A stretch of DNA of 64,000 bases. Origin: Acanthopleura granulata (Eukaryota; Mollusca; Polyplacophora; Chitonida; Chitonidae). Below are positions 36,601-62,451 of the stretch, in pieces. A model generated the notes under the pieces. That model did not search any database, was not told the origin of the DNA, and saw only the letters and a list, made by a program, of their open reading frames with translations. The stretch spans positions 48,690,032 through 48,754,031 of the forward strand of contig JABBOT010000080.1 of NCBI GenBank assembly GCA_016165875.1. Reading direction: 5' to 3'. The stretch's first letter is position 1. Each line of letters begins with the position of its first letter. The translations under genes were made by a program, and so were the position numbers.

Positions 36601-39600
36601 AAAAAAACAAAAAAAAGCATGATGAATACATAATGTTACCTTCTATCATTTTCTTGACGGTCCACACAGCGTTTGGGTTACCTGGAAGTTCAGAGACGGC
36701 CATCTCTGATACCTGCGAGAAAGAAAAAAAGATTTAAGAAATTTAAGAACAGTGGGTATTGCGTCAATCAGCAGAGAAACAGAGGAAATTCTAATTCCAT
36801 GTAATCATATATAGATGACAACATTATGCTACAGTCTGTCAATCTGCCCTACAAAGACATACCAGGAATCATGACAAACCGAAATCTGCTTCAATAGTGG
36901 AAAAGGCAGCTGGAATAATCTACTTATTCTAAGGTTGCGGCTTCTTGACAGGAACCATTTCTGGCTTCGACTTTCCAATCAGAATCATACAATGTCCACA
37001 ATCATGTTTCAGAACAGGTCTGTGGAATATCATCATCAGAAAATAGCCAAATACGGTACATTTGAACACATCATTAAAACAACAGTATAGCTCATTCTTC
37101 AAAAACAGTTTGTTAGGCATAAGGTTAGACAGTAAGGTGTTCTTTTTTATTCTGGCTATGGAAAAACATACAGATTTTAAAGAAATAAACATGGAGGAAA
37201 AAAAACATTTTTCAGTCGCTGTAGCCCTCACCTCCAGACCATGACGTAACACCCGCAGGGAGGATCGTGGACCACGGCCACACAGGGTGTACAGCTGAGG
37301 CGTGTCCTCATTGGCCAGGTCCGCTATCTGAAACACGACAAGTTGAGGACTCGAGCAAAACCCACAATCCAAACTCCGATCAAGCTGGTTTTCTGATTGG
37401 TGTGTTTCGCCATGTTTGTGCCAGGCTCATGAATATTTCATTGATGACAACCAGCACTGTGGTGGGAGGAAACCGAACGGAGCTTAGGGGGCATCAACCA
37501 AATCAAAAATTACAGAAAGATGTACACTAGTAACTACTGTCCAGGTTTGAAGCAATCAACTTAAAATAACATGTAATTACACTTTGAGAGGCGAGCCCAG
37601 GATGACAAGAGAGTCATTTCTTACACTTTGAGAGGCGAGCCCAGGATGACAAGAGTCATTTCTTACACTTTGAGAGGCGAGCCCATGATGACAAGAGAGT
37701 CATTTCTTACACTTTGAGAGGCGAGCCCAGGATGACAAGAGTCATTTCTTACACTTTGAGAGGCGAGCCCAGAATGACAAGAGAGCCATTTCTTACACTT
37801 TGAGAGGCGAGCCCAGGATGACAAGAGAGTCATTTCTTACACTTTGAGAGGCGAGCCCAGGATGACAAGAGTCATTTCTTACACTTTGAGAGGCAAGCCC
37901 AGGATGACAAGAGAGCCATTTCTTACACTTTGAGAGGCGAGCCCAGGATGACAAGAGAGTCATTTCTTACACTTTGAGAGGCAAGCCCAGGATGACAAGA
38001 GAGTAATTTCTTACACTTTGAGAGGCAAGCCCAGGATGACAAGAGAGTCATTTCTTAGTGACGAGCTTTTCAAGATATCAGAGGAGAATATTGTTGTCCA
38101 CATAACATCACTTCTGCATATCATTATTTACATACACTGGATTGAGATTGTGTTCGTAAGATCATCCACGTTTAAGAGTTAACCACGAAAGATAATCGCA
38201 AAATAATCAGAAATAAGAAAGCTTTTGAAACCCTGACTTTCCCCTTTAGAATGTCCTCTGATTGGTCAATATTAAGCATTCTCCATGTCAGGCTCATTTC
38301 TAACCTGACAAGACATGATAGGAGACAAGCTGTCCATCTCTTCCACCAGGACCAGGTTTTTCAGGGGTCGAGGGTCAAAGAAGAATGTGTCTCCTTCTTC
38401 CACTGGCTGGCCACTGCTGAACTCTGGTTCTCCATCATCATCTCCCAGGTTAGCGATCTGGTACAGACAGCTGATGGACACAAAACAGCGGAGCAGATCA
38501 GTACACATGTAACACAGCCAACAAAAACTGCAACAGTGGCTGGATTATTTATTTCTTTGTTATTTAACTCCGTCCTCGACATTATAAATGCAATCAGTTT
38601 TACGAGCTAAAGAAGCGATAATCTCTGGGGTACACAACTGATCTTTGACCAGTTACTGATGATCTCCCCCACAACATACTGATATGGGCACATATCAATG
38701 GAAGAGAACTAGTCTTCAAGAAATGACACAGCGACACAAATGTCACCTTAATTCCCTCAAAGCATACTGAACATTAAGAGCGGAGAAATCCAGAAATTTG
38801 TCCAAGACCAGGATTAAACCTGTACCTCATGACTGAAAGAAGAATACAGCTAAAAATGGCACCACAAGCAAGACCATTATACTTACTGGTTTCCAAACTC
38901 TGAGGCCACATAGAGGAATCCAGTTTTCAGGACGCACATGCTGGATGCCACATTGGTTGTATCAAAGTATTTCAGCTTGATTTCCGTCACCTGCAAATAA
39001 TGGTTTGAAACTGACTTTATTCTGTCAAACTTTAAATCATAGAAGATTATCTCCTTCTTGACTGCACTCCCAACATATCACATTCGGACTGTGTCATACG
39101 TTTTCAGAACAGACTGAACAACCAACAGCCCTGGCATTTTTTACTGTTGCACTATACAGAGGTTTTGTGTGTGCAGGTGTTTCACCTTTTAACTTTTAAC
39201 ACGTGGAATGGCAAATATTAATGATTAAGCTGGTTGGTTTTATTTTTGACAAAATCCCCATCATCAATACTTTGGACGTGTTTACGAAATCAAGATGAAT
39301 TCAGATAGTGACAATCTTACCATGCCTTCATCAGCCTCCAAAGTCACCTTGAAAATATCACCTTGTTCAGTTTGAGCCAGGAAAAAGAACATGGACTGCA
39401 AGAGATAGAAATGTTCATGTTACTATATTTATTTATTTGATTGGCGTTTTACATCGTCCTCAAGAATATTTCATTTATACGATGACGGCCAGCATTATGG
39501 TGGGAGGAACCCAGCAGAGCCCAGAATAAACCCATGAACATCCTCTGGTTGCTGGCGAACCTACCCGACCGGAGAAGGGGCCAGCGTCAGCACAGATCGT

Positions 39601-42600
39601 ATTGGCGAGAGGCACCTGGGTCATTATGCTGCACTAGCATGTCAATTCCCTCAGCCACAGAGGCCCACATGTTACAGTGAGGTTAAGCAGGGCAGCAAGA
39701 AAAGGGCTTGGAGTTTTGCACACAGCATTATGTTTTTGCGCCAAACTTTAAAGAAACAGATCATGAAAAGAAGAAAAAAAAGGTCTGCACTGAAGAGTAC
39801 GAGACCATCTGACAAGGACATGTCTATTCCAGTGAAAGCCAATCTGGCAACCAAAGGCCTGAACATTCTTGTAACAGAGCTTCCCAGACAGACTGAGCTT
39901 CCAGTTTTCATAAATTCAGTGCTTAAAAAGTTCTATGCCAAAAGCAGTTTTTTCTGTTTATTTACCTTTGTCTTGTGCGTAGCACTGCACACGAAGATCA
40001 TTCCCCGTTCAGGGTCATCCAAGTCATTCTGTCAACAGTGCAGATAAAATATATACACAGTTTGTTTATGTGGAGCCTTCAGTTAAATAAAGTCGCTATA
40101 ATTGTACACATCCCTTCATATGAGAATCCAATGTAATTTCTATGAGTTTGTCAAGATTCTGAGACGACAGCTGGACAAACTGTTATTAAGACATTTCACT
40201 GAGACACTCAGCAAAAAAAGCAAAAATCCCGTGCTGGGACCCCAACATAAAATTATCGCTCATATATGATAGCATTCAGAGTCAACAGAATTATAACCCA
40301 ATGAGTAATGAAGAGGACAGGTGTCAGCTGACAATGCACACATGGAAAGGATTTTATCTGGACAACCTGTATCCCCCTGTCACTGGTAGAAACACTCCAT
40401 AAATGTACCTGATACGGAGCACTGATGTTCACTATTAACACATGGTTCAACTCTGTGTATCATAACTTCACAATATTGTGGAAACAGAGGATGGCCCTGT
40501 GACACTAGCATCTCAGCACCGAAGACATTTTCCACACATTCTGTACCACCTTAAATATTCACGTCATGTCACAATGCAGACAAGTCGTGCCAAGAACTGG
40601 TGGAAACTACAGGTTTGCATCCTTTAACGCTTGTGATACTTGCAGCTACACGCTGAATGATTATGGCTTACACTGTCAATACTTCAGCTGTAATGTATCC
40701 ATTATGAATACACACATTACAACCATTTATGGATGCAACAGCAGAAAAAATGTTTCCTAATGGTTCCAAAAGTTCCACCTGAAGCAGTTTTCTTACCCTT
40801 CTCCTTGGAATAGGACATCTAATATCTGGCTGGTCACCCAAGTTTTTGTAAGTTATGTAGTTTTCAGAGCAGATCAGCACACCACTAGGTCCATCATTTC
40901 CTCCAGGTACTGTTGAGAAGCAGAACAAATGCAAATGCATCAGATATTAGTCCTCAAAATCATCCTAACACTGCATGACGACCTGTCACACCAGGAAAGC
41001 GCTTCTCAGTCACAGCATTTCAGTGCACATATTTCATTTCTATTTTCTTTTCTTGTTCAACACCTTTCTAAAGCATGTTTTGCTTACATGACGGCAATAA
41101 AATTCACAGATGCAGACAACACCAAGTCTGGAGAAAATCACAATTCAATAACCAGACCGGCCTTCATCCTGGAATAAAAGCTGCTCTTGAGCAGACGAAG
41201 CGAACGAAGTCACGGGTAAATCTAACACAGCGAGACTGATGTACGACCCACAGTAAACAGACAAGTATTAGAATGTTGTCTGGACTTCCCTTTCAAGACA
41301 GATGTACATGTGCATGACTGCGAGGATGGAAGTTTTACCTGTGATGAGGAAGTTGGCATGTTCCTCTAGCTGCTCAGAGTACTTCCTCACCACATGGTTC
41401 AGCCCTAGGTCCAGTTCATAGTAGGTCAACATTTGCTGTGTCTTGACTGCAGCCTCTCCTGTCGGGTCTGTATCAGCTTCCTACAACATGTGGTGACAAG
41501 ATTTACTCCCATGGATTATTTCTATCCACTTTCTTTATGACCGAGTGCAACTTTGAAGGCAATTTTACCCACTTTTTGATCACAGTGATAATTTTAATTC
41601 TTAGTACATTTCAAACATTAGCTCTTCTCAGAAAATATATTTTTTTTCTGACTTGGCAGAAAAACACCCTCAAAACTGCTAAAAACAGAAGGTGAAGTGT
41701 GAAAAGGTTTCAACAAATCAGGGAGTCCTTAACCACTAACACAAAGGCAATGATACTGTACTGAAAACACATTTTATCAAGTTCCCAATTCTTTAGTTAT
41801 ATCTTGTTTTACAAAGTACTCAAGAACAATTTACTTATACGACGACGACCAGCGTTATGGTGGGAGGAAATCGGGCAGAGCCCAAGGGAACGCAAGTTGC
41901 TGGCAGACCTTCCCAAGTACGGCTGGAGAGGAAGTCAGCATGAACTGGACCGCATTGGTGGGAAACCACAAATTCTTTAAAAAACTGGCTTAAGTACTGA
42001 ACATGTCGTGGAAAGAAGAGGATGGTCCTGTGACAGCAGCAATCTCAGTACCGAAGACGTTTTCCGCAATTTCTGTACCACCCTATATATTCACGTCCTG
42101 TCACAATGCAGACAAATCGTGCCAAGAACTGGTGGCATCATTAATGGTTTGTAGCACTATCATACACCATACCAGCCATTTAGTTTCACAACAAAACTAA
42201 CCCTAGCCTCAAGTGTCCACAAGCACCACCACAGTCTTTAAAGTATCCTCTATTTCATAAATATCAATTTGGGGCTGGATGTCCTAACAAATACATGTAA
42301 TAAATCTGGCGTCATACTATCAAGCAGTAGCATGGTATTTTGTGGTACTATCAGGCAGTAGCATGGTACTTTGTGCTACTTTCAAGCACCAGCATGATAT
42401 TTTGTGCTGGAGCAAGACAATACTAAGTTACTATGCATGGTTTGACATCATGGAGGACATACCTCATAATCAATTTCAAGACAAGCAAATGTTGGATTTT
42501 CAAACCCGACATCAACCCCAACCACGTGGTAGACCAGGGTGTTGGATTTGTGGGCCTCCAGCGGGGAAGAGATGGTCAGCCTGGCCTGAGCATCACGGTT

Positions 42601-44104
42601 CAAGATGTACACTAGCTTCTGCTTCTCAACTGCACCTACAACATCACACACAGTCAGCACAGCACCTACAACACACACTATCAGCACAGCACCTACAACA
42701 TACACTATCAGCACAGCACAGCACCTACAACACCACACAGTGAGCACAGCACCTACAATAACACACAGTCAGCACAGCAATCACCAGAGAGAAGCATTTT
42801 ATTGGTTTTATTGAGGCTTAAACTTTCCACATTATTTTGGTCCTATCACAACTGTACCCCCTAGCAGTACGCCTCTAAACCAAGGTGCTTGCATACAACA
42901 AAACTGCCAGCAGCAGCAATCACATGCAGAACTGTTTTACGAAAGAGAAAATCATTCAGAGACACTTATGAACTCGGTACATTTAGTTTTGCAAGCTTGC
43001 AGCAATTATTTTGTCACCTTCACAAGTTCGTTCAAGATGATGGCAGACGTTCATCTTGTGGAAAACCAGCATGTAATCCTTAATTCTGAAATTCCTTTAT
43101 TACTTACTGATCATGACGGCACGTCCTTTGGGGTCTACAGCCAGGTACTGACCCGGGACGATACGCCGGCACCCGCTCTTACCAAACGTCTCCTGATGGA
43201 CCTGGGGAATAGGGAATAGGTCAAGGCTTACAAATGCTGTCCAACGCAAAATACTGAAAGTCTCCGAGCCTGAAAGTTTTAAAGGTGCATGACAGTATCT
43301 ACAGCTTTTCCAGCTTCTCACATTAAAAAGTTACTATTTCTTTAGGCAGTTTTGTCCTGTACATATACCAAACCTTTCACCCTTGTCAAAATAATCTTAG
43401 TGTAGGGCAATGTCCTTTTCCACCAGCTTATTTTTAGGCTAGTGAAATACTCGTAACTCTGAGGTTGTTAAATCAATTATAGGTGATTTTCTAGAAGCGT
43501 CATGTATCTTACCTTTTCAAAAGCATTTTTGCCTGGCATATATTCCAAGATCACAATCCTTCCAGAATCAGAGCCAACCACAACATAATCTGCAAAGATA
43601 GTAACACAAACACATTTATAAACTACAACTGAACAGTGCTACAAAGGAAGGATGTAGCACCCTGTGAGGTAGCAAGTACCAATACTGTAGTAACCAACCA
43701 ATATTGTATCACTTTTAGACTGATACTGTTCCAACTGTCTATAATGTAGTAAAGACAGATAATGCCGAGGGCTGTATACTAAATCTGGGTTTGTAAATGG
43801 CACTTGTATGTCTTACGGATTTTATCTGTAAAAGGAATGAACAGAAAAATGTTTTCATATGCAATGTGCTAGTCTCACCTTTGGATCCTCCTGTCAACCT
43901 GAATGGCATCAGAGCCCGGATGACACCAAATATCTCCACAGTGAGGATAGTGTAAACTTTGCCTGTGTTGGGGTCTGGGCGGAGCAGCTCCAGGATTTTG
44001 CCCTTGGCCACAATGATCTCCTGTAGCTTGGTGCCCGAGAAGTTGCCATGGACGGCCGAAATGACCCCAGTGGCCCTCTGCAAGGTCAGGTTGTACAGGA
44101 ACAT
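22241..44104 (-). CDS. SF3B3: Splicing factor 3b subunit 3 (SF3b130/SAP130), complete
   Basis: Core component of the SF3b complex of the U2 snRNP, which recognises the branch point and 3' splice site in the nucleus; a DDB1/CPSF160-like triple beta-propeller scaffold holding SF3B1, PHF5A and SF3B5. Twenty-seven coding exons join in phase to 1,217 codons plus stop, the length of the human protein. The protein starts [13 protein letters not shown] and ends [12 protein letters not shown]. Near-identical blocks include the [26 protein letters not shown] and [16 protein letters not shown] regions. All junctions are GT-AG. The introns host snoRNA-like elements and many minisatellites. Exon coordinates are in the next three entries. 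Confidence 0.97.
22632..22704 (-). ncRNA. C/D-box snoRNA-like element A (SF3B3 intron 26)
   Basis: Read on the SF3B3 sense strand it has, in order: terminal stem TCAGTC, box C GTGATGA, D' CTGA, C' GTGATGA, D CTGA, and the closing stem GACTGA. The 73-nt length, box order and host-intron sense orientation are canonical. The ten bases CACTCGCCGT upstream of box D are complementary to ACGGCGAGUG near the 5' end of eukaryotic large-subunit rRNA (sequence recalled from memory). By the fifth-nucleotide rule the second G of that motif would be 2'-O-methylated. Confidence 0.75.
23125..23184. repeat. (CAGT)n/(CAGC)n microsatellite beside SF3B3 exon 26
   Basis: Runs of CAGT then CAGC repeats about 30 bases past the exon 26 donor (23218) on the intron 26 side. 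Confidence 0.9.
23598..23668 (-). ncRNA. Decayed C/D snoRNA copy E (SF3B3 intron 25)
   Basis: Aligns along its length with elements A and B and keeps C' (CTGATGA) and D (CTGA), but box C has become GTGATTC, the D' box is lost and the guide above D is altered (ACTCTGGCCCTA). Probably a relic or a diverged guide. Confidence 0.4.
24000..24700. repeat. ~155-bp degenerate tandem repeat in SF3B3 intron 25
   Basis: Four to five diverged copies containing TGTAGTCTACACTTCA, TGAAATCRGACAAAAACTGT and GGACAACCAATCA-like text, ending each time in a run of ACAGACRGA-type bases. No coding content. Confidence 0.75.
25055..25129 (-). ncRNA. C/D-box snoRNA-like element B (SF3B3 intron 25)
   Basis: Nearly identical to element A: stem TTCAGTCT/AGACTGAA, C GTGATGA, D' CTGA, C' CTGATGA, D CTGA, and the same guide CACTCGCCGT next to D. 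The box sequences and terminal stem are intact, unlike the surrounding intron. Confidence 0.75.
25331..25395 (-). ncRNA. Decayed C/D snoRNA copy F (SF3B3 intron 25)
   Basis: Retains D (CTGA) with an altered guide (CTACTCACCCTA), plus D'- and C'-like text (TTACTGATAGATGAGG), but no box C or terminal stem. A relic at most. Confidence 0.3.
25893..26518. repeat. 29-33-bp minisatellite in SF3B3 intron 24
   Basis: About twenty copies of ATCCACTTGTGACAAAGTAA, then CAAATCATAG, in longer (ATCCACTTG) and shorter (GTCTTG) variants that alternate in higher-order groups near 26040-26280. It begins right behind the exon 25 acceptor (25885). Confidence 0.9.
26930..27027 (-). mobile_element. SINE head fragment beside SF3B3 exon 24
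   Basis: Reverse complement of the tRNA-like head (CTAACCAACTAAGCCACAGA, then GGCCCCC) with the B-box-like GACTTGAACTCAC. The 3' part is absent. Its end lies some 25 bases from the exon 24 donor. Confidence 0.75.
27286..27364 (-). ncRNA. C/D-box snoRNA-like element C (SF3B3 intron 23)
   Basis: Sense strand: stem CTGTCT, box C ATGATGA, D' CTGA, a C'-like GTGAAGA, D CTGA, stem AGACAG. The D' guide TACTACCACCA is complementary to UGGUGGUAGUA, a conserved large-subunit rRNA motif (from memory). The D guide differs from the other copies by one base (CACTCACCGT), which would give a mismatch with rRNA. Confidence 0.6.
30810..30990. repeat. 44-bp tandem repeat, four copies, SF3B3 intron 18
   Basis: Unit CTCCACTCCCAATCCCCTTG, then AACACACTACCACCAAATTT, then CAAA; the four copies are essentially identical, so the expansion is recent. 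Confidence 0.95.
31093..37327 (-). CDS. SF3B3: SF3B3 coding exons 11-18
   Basis: Exons in gene order: 37232-37327, 36640-36712, 35027-35178, 33829-33984, 32959-33114, 32479-32622, 32026-32148, 31093-31247. They encode the middle of the protein, including [25 protein letters not shown] and [14 protein letters not shown]. The first 21 bases of exon 14 and its acceptor are copied many times upstream in a 77-bp array. Confidence 0.93.
33210..33282 (-). ncRNA. C/D-box snoRNA-like element D (SF3B3 intron 14)
   Basis: Sense strand: stem GTGTCT, box C GTGATGA, D' CTGA, C'-like GTGAAGA, D CTGA, stem AGACAC. The terminal stem differs from A and B on both sides, preserving pairing. It carries both intact guides: TACTACCACCA above D' and CACTCGCCGT above D, each complementary to a different conserved large-subunit rRNA motif as I recall them. 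This is the best candidate for a functional double-guide member. Confidence 0.75.
33538..33720 (-). mobile_element. SINE lacking its 3' tail, SF3B3 intron 14
   Basis: Reverse-strand middle region (GTGGGAGGAAACCGGGTAGA) and complete tRNA-like head (ACTAACCGACTGAGCCTAAG, then AGGCCC) with a B-box-like GACTTGAACTCACAA. Confidence 0.75.
33960..34738. repeat. 77-bp array duplicating the SF3B3 exon 14 acceptor
   Basis: Ten copies of a 77-bp unit, the first of which contains the real intron 13/exon 14 border at 33984/33985. On the sense strand each unit carries TTAACTGATTCCCAG followed by ATTTACCCCGATGGTATCCG, that is the acceptor plus the first 21 exon bases. Copies differ by few bases. Confidence 0.95.
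37424..37495 (-). repeat. SINE middle-region fragment, SF3B3 intron 10
   Basis: Diverged reverse-strand fragment (AATATTTCATTGATGACAAC, then GTGGTGGGAGGAAACCG) without head or tail. Confidence 0.5.
37577..38057. repeat. 42/44-bp minisatellite, eleven copies, SF3B3 intron 10
   Basis: Unit TTTCTTACACTTTGAGAGGC, then GAGCCCAGGATGACAAGAGA, then GTCA, with a 2-base deletion variant (AAGAGTCA) and a GGCAAGCCC variant. Confidence 0.95.
38305..44104 (-). CDS. SF3B3: SF3B3 coding exons 1-10
   Basis: Exons in gene order: 43879-44104, 43513-43589, 43108-43201, 42463-42635, 41339-41480, 40797-40909, 39966-40028, 39321-39395, 38887-38990, 38305-38470. They encode residues 1-411, the N-terminal propeller region. 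The running length closes on whole codons at exons 2, 4, 6, 7, 8 and 10, which confirms the splice choices. Exon 4 has additional tandem acceptors upstream at 42665 and 42692 (see findings). Confidence 0.93.
39426..39668 (-). mobile_element. SINE, nearly full length, SF3B3 intron 7
   Basis: (TTTA)n tail, 3' domain (GATTGGCGTTTTACATCGTC), middle region and the tRNA-like head ending CAGCCACAGAGGCCC, all on the reverse strand. Confidence 0.8.
40471..40603 (-). ncRNA. H/ACA-box snoRNA-like element 2 (SF3B3 intron 6)
   Basis: On the sense strand a first hairpin (CCACC...GGTGG, upper stem CACG/CGTG across an internal loop) is followed by an H-box hinge ACAGAA, a second hairpin closed by TGTGGAAA/TTTCCACA, and a tail ATA three bases from the end where the paralogue has ACA. 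About 133 nt. The 5' hairpin and hinge are almost identical to element 1; the 3' hairpin differs more but keeps its closing stem. Confidence 0.6.
41806..41975 (-). mobile_element. Partial SINE, SF3B3 intron 4
   Basis: Reverse-strand 3' domain (TACTCAAGAACAATTTACTT) and middle region (GTGGGAGGAAATCGGGCAGA) up to ACCGCATTGGTGGGA; the outer head is missing. It abuts H/ACA-like element 1. Confidence 0.7.
42001..42135 (-). ncRNA. H/ACA-box snoRNA-like element 1 (SF3B3 intron 4)
   Basis: 135 nt in sense orientation: 5' hairpin CCACC...GGTGG with an inner CACG/CGTG stem and a bulged pocket, hinge ACAGAA (ANANNA), 3' hairpin closed by GGAAA/TTTCC with an inner GGT-CTG/CAG-ACC stem, then ACA followed by exactly three bases (TGT). 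This is the layout of a pseudouridylation guide. The target uridine was not worked out. Confidence 0.65.
42636..42778. repeat. 27-32-bp repeat duplicating the SF3B3 exon 4 acceptor
   Basis: On the sense strand GTTGTAG followed by GTGC occurs five times, including the real exon 4 border (42635/42636). Unit lengths going upstream are 30, 27, 32 and 28 bases. Confidence 0.9.
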
Positions 44105-46545
44105 GGCGGCCGGCAGAAGACACGCACGTCAATGACAAATCTGTGTGCAAAGTAAGGACAAATGAAGTGACAGAGAAGAGCGTGATTAACAGCAAGTAGA
44201 CGGTGAATCATGGTGCTAATGGAACCGCAGTCACAAATGTCAACCACCATTTCCCCTTATGAGGCTAAGTTGGTAACATGTTATTACTTGGAGAGCAGGC
44301 TTTCCTCAGCTGTCTTGGGATCATCACTACAAATCAGTAGCAGAACTGACAGTATCATCTCATCATTGGTAGGCCTCTCTAAATTACTTCTTATTTAATA
44401 CTTCACCAACTTGCTTCACACCTCGACATAGCAGGAATGCTAGCAGCTGTGTGTGGGCTGGGGGAATGGGTTTTCCAGTACCACCGAGACCTCTTTTTGC
44501 TGCTACGCAGAATCACAGGTTCAATTTTTCATCGAAGATATCCATTTTTCATTGCCTATCTGGATGGTCTCCTAGACTGACCACTATCAACATACCTACA
44601 CACATATCTAACGTGATGTACGGTTACTATACTTCACGATCATGTTAGATGCAGAATTACTAGCTTGGATGAGTAAACAAGAACACTGTCTCTACTAAAA
44701 TACTGTTATTCTGTTTCTATTATTATTCTGTTTTCTGTACAAGAGTATGTCACCTACACACATACATTGTTAGCAGTCAGGTTGTTGGATGAAAGGAACT
44801 GGATTTCGGGAATTCAGGTTTCCATTCCTTTTTAATTTAGACACAGGTGAACCAGGAAATGCATAGCAACTTGAAATCCAAAAACAACCCATGCCCCTAA
44901 CCTGCACCCTAGAAAATATATTTTGACAAATTTAGATTTTCAACCTAATAAAGTCTACACCAATGATTTAAATCAACTTTATCTACTCCACTGACCCCAA
45001 AGCCAAGGCTCTGCAACCAAAATAGTCTTCGTAGTGTTTTGTCTAAGCTCTCAGCAAAATGAACTTATCACTGCCAATCAGTAGCAGAAATGACAAATTG
45101 GTTTTCATCACTGCAGAGGTGGGGAATTATTAGGCTGAAGCTGCTGTCATGTTGTGGCTTGACATCAATTCATTGAAGAATCTGCTTTTACAAGTAACAT
45201 CAGAGAGGTGGGTCAGTAATCAACAAATGCCTCAACCAACTGCAGTAGTGTGAAGGTTCAAGCCCAACAACAGGAGACAAAGAGAAGATCTGTGACTCAA
45301 TGGCTTACATATTTAAAACAGTGATTGGAGTGTGGGCTAAATAAAGGTTTACTGGACAACTTGCTTTCCTTAAGAGTGTAATTCAGCTTGACAACTCCAA
45401 AAAAGTTCTCAAGTCATATTCCCATTTCAGGTTGTGCGTTGCTACAGACAACACACTGTAAACAAGCATTTACTGAAAGAAAACACAAAAACACTACCTG
45501 GCTTTAAGACACCAAATTTTGGGGGGAGAGGGTATAGGTTAAAAAAAAAAAAAGAAAAATTAATATAAATCTGCACTGCAAGGAATCTAATCATTCAGAC
45601 AATGTAAAGCATGCTGATGCAACACTATGAACTTTCACAGATTTGCCGTTTTTATATGTTTTTCTTTTCTAGAGTGAAGACGTATCGGCCAAAAAGGTTG
45701 CGCAAACATAATCTGCACAATCTAACCATGAACGAATCGATCATTTGCGCAATTTAAGCAGCGATGGCCAAAATCTCATGTACCTTGCCAAAACAGTTTA
45801 GGACTTTGTAACCTTATCTGTAGAGTTTGTATAATGCATGGTTGTTATTAAAACTCATACTTCGGCTTTAGTGAACATGAAGGTGGTGTCACATGGTAGG
45901 ATGATGTCAATTCGCTGAAGAATGTCCTTTCCTTAATGAACACCAGAAGTGGGCCTGTCGCCAACAATAGCACAGTTCTAGTCTTTATGAATCCCTATGT
46001 TTCTATAAAGTGCTGTCTGCATGTGGTTTTTGATGGCCCACTTTTCAGATGTTCGTGAAAAGCTGGTTCTTAAATGTTTCCACATCATTCTACGGCACGC
46101 CAGCAACCAATTATTAAACACTGCCTTACGTACATCCAATTTTGTTAAATCTCTTAGAGTTATTAGGTAGTTTTAGTAGATTAACTCTTTATAGTTGCTC
46201 TCATATTTGAAAATTACGTGCGGTAAAGTGCTGACCGGGATCTAATGAACAATTTTCGAATAATGTCAGAGAAAATTTAAGTGCAAGTAATCTGTACGGT
46301 TTGTTTGTTCTTTCAGACATCCAACATCCAGAAATGCATATCAAATTAGCAGAGGGCGTCCAACACAACGACGAATCTTGGTTCACACAATCTCAATTAC
46401 TCACAGTACGAAACCGTAACGTAACCTCACCGGTTTCAAAAATAGTGACATGGCAATTCAGTAATCGTTTTTCTGTGCTTTGCAACAAATTAGTGAAATA
46501 TGCTGTTCCTTTGGGAAGGCAGATTACAGCAGATCTTCATCTTAC
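44105..46545 (-). other. Probable SF3B3 5'-UTR intron
   Basis: Upstream of the Met codon a good acceptor (CTTTGCACACAG) ends at 44144, leaving 40 bases of UTR before ATG. A strong donor (G, then GTAAGATG) lies at 46545 next to the COG4 start. Apart from these I see only unremarkable AT-rich intron sequence here, with no SINE. Confidence 0.55.
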
Positions 46546-46670
46546 CAATCCGTAACACAAGAAATCATCATGGGTCACACCAGTCTTTCTCCCATGAGCC
46601 TCTTGTTGGTCAAAGATGGCGGCGCTCTCACGCTTCCACCAGGTGGCGCTGTGCCCTCTATGTGAGCAAT

Positions 46671-46680
<10 letters not shown>
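46546..46680. promoter_or_regulatory. Bidirectional SF3B3/COG4 promoter with YY1-like motifs
   Basis: Between the predicted SF3B3 exon-1 donor and the COG4 start codon. AAGATGGCGGC at 46614-46624 and AATATGGCGGC at 46669-46679 match the YY1 consensus; the second overlaps the COG4 ATG. There is no TATA box. Transcription in both directions from here would give SF3B3 a non-coding first exon. Confidence 0.5.
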
Positions 46681-61912
<15,232 letters not shown>

Positions 61913-62451
61913 TGAAAGAGAAGACATACAGTCTACTAAAGATACTGATGTGTACAAATGCTTTGGGACAGTACAGTGAAGCCATATCATTATATGCTAA
62001 TGATGATCTCCCTGGTAATACATTTATTCTTGTCATCAGCCTTCTAGCAAACATACAGAGTTTCAGGGAACAAATTGTTCAGGCTGTATGCTACTCTCCC
62101 TGTGAACAACTGAAATAATGTCTAAAGCTAGGTTATAAGGACACGCTTTTATTTGTGAATGTCGTTTGTGAGATAGAGAAATTTTGCCCCACACAAACCC
62201 AATTCACCTGTGACAGGTTATTCTGAGGTCACACCGAATGTTTCTTCTCCAATCGACATTCTGCCTTTCTTGTAAAGATACTAAGAAAAATCTAATGCGC
62301 CATTAAGTTTTCTGTGTAGACTGGAATCAAACCGCTTGTTATTGCAGAGTACAGGTAGATCTATCTGTATCTTAAATATTTGAATGCTCCTTATTCTATC
62401 CAAAATGACTTTTTCTATAAAGGTTTTTTTGTGATATACTGTGTTTTTTAT

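Noticed and set aside
37577..38057. CRISPR-like array
   Set aside because: Head-to-tail copies without spacers; intronic minisatellite.
42342..42814. Plus-strand frames up to 133 codons
   Set aside because: Antisense to SF3B3 exon 4 and its acceptor repeat.
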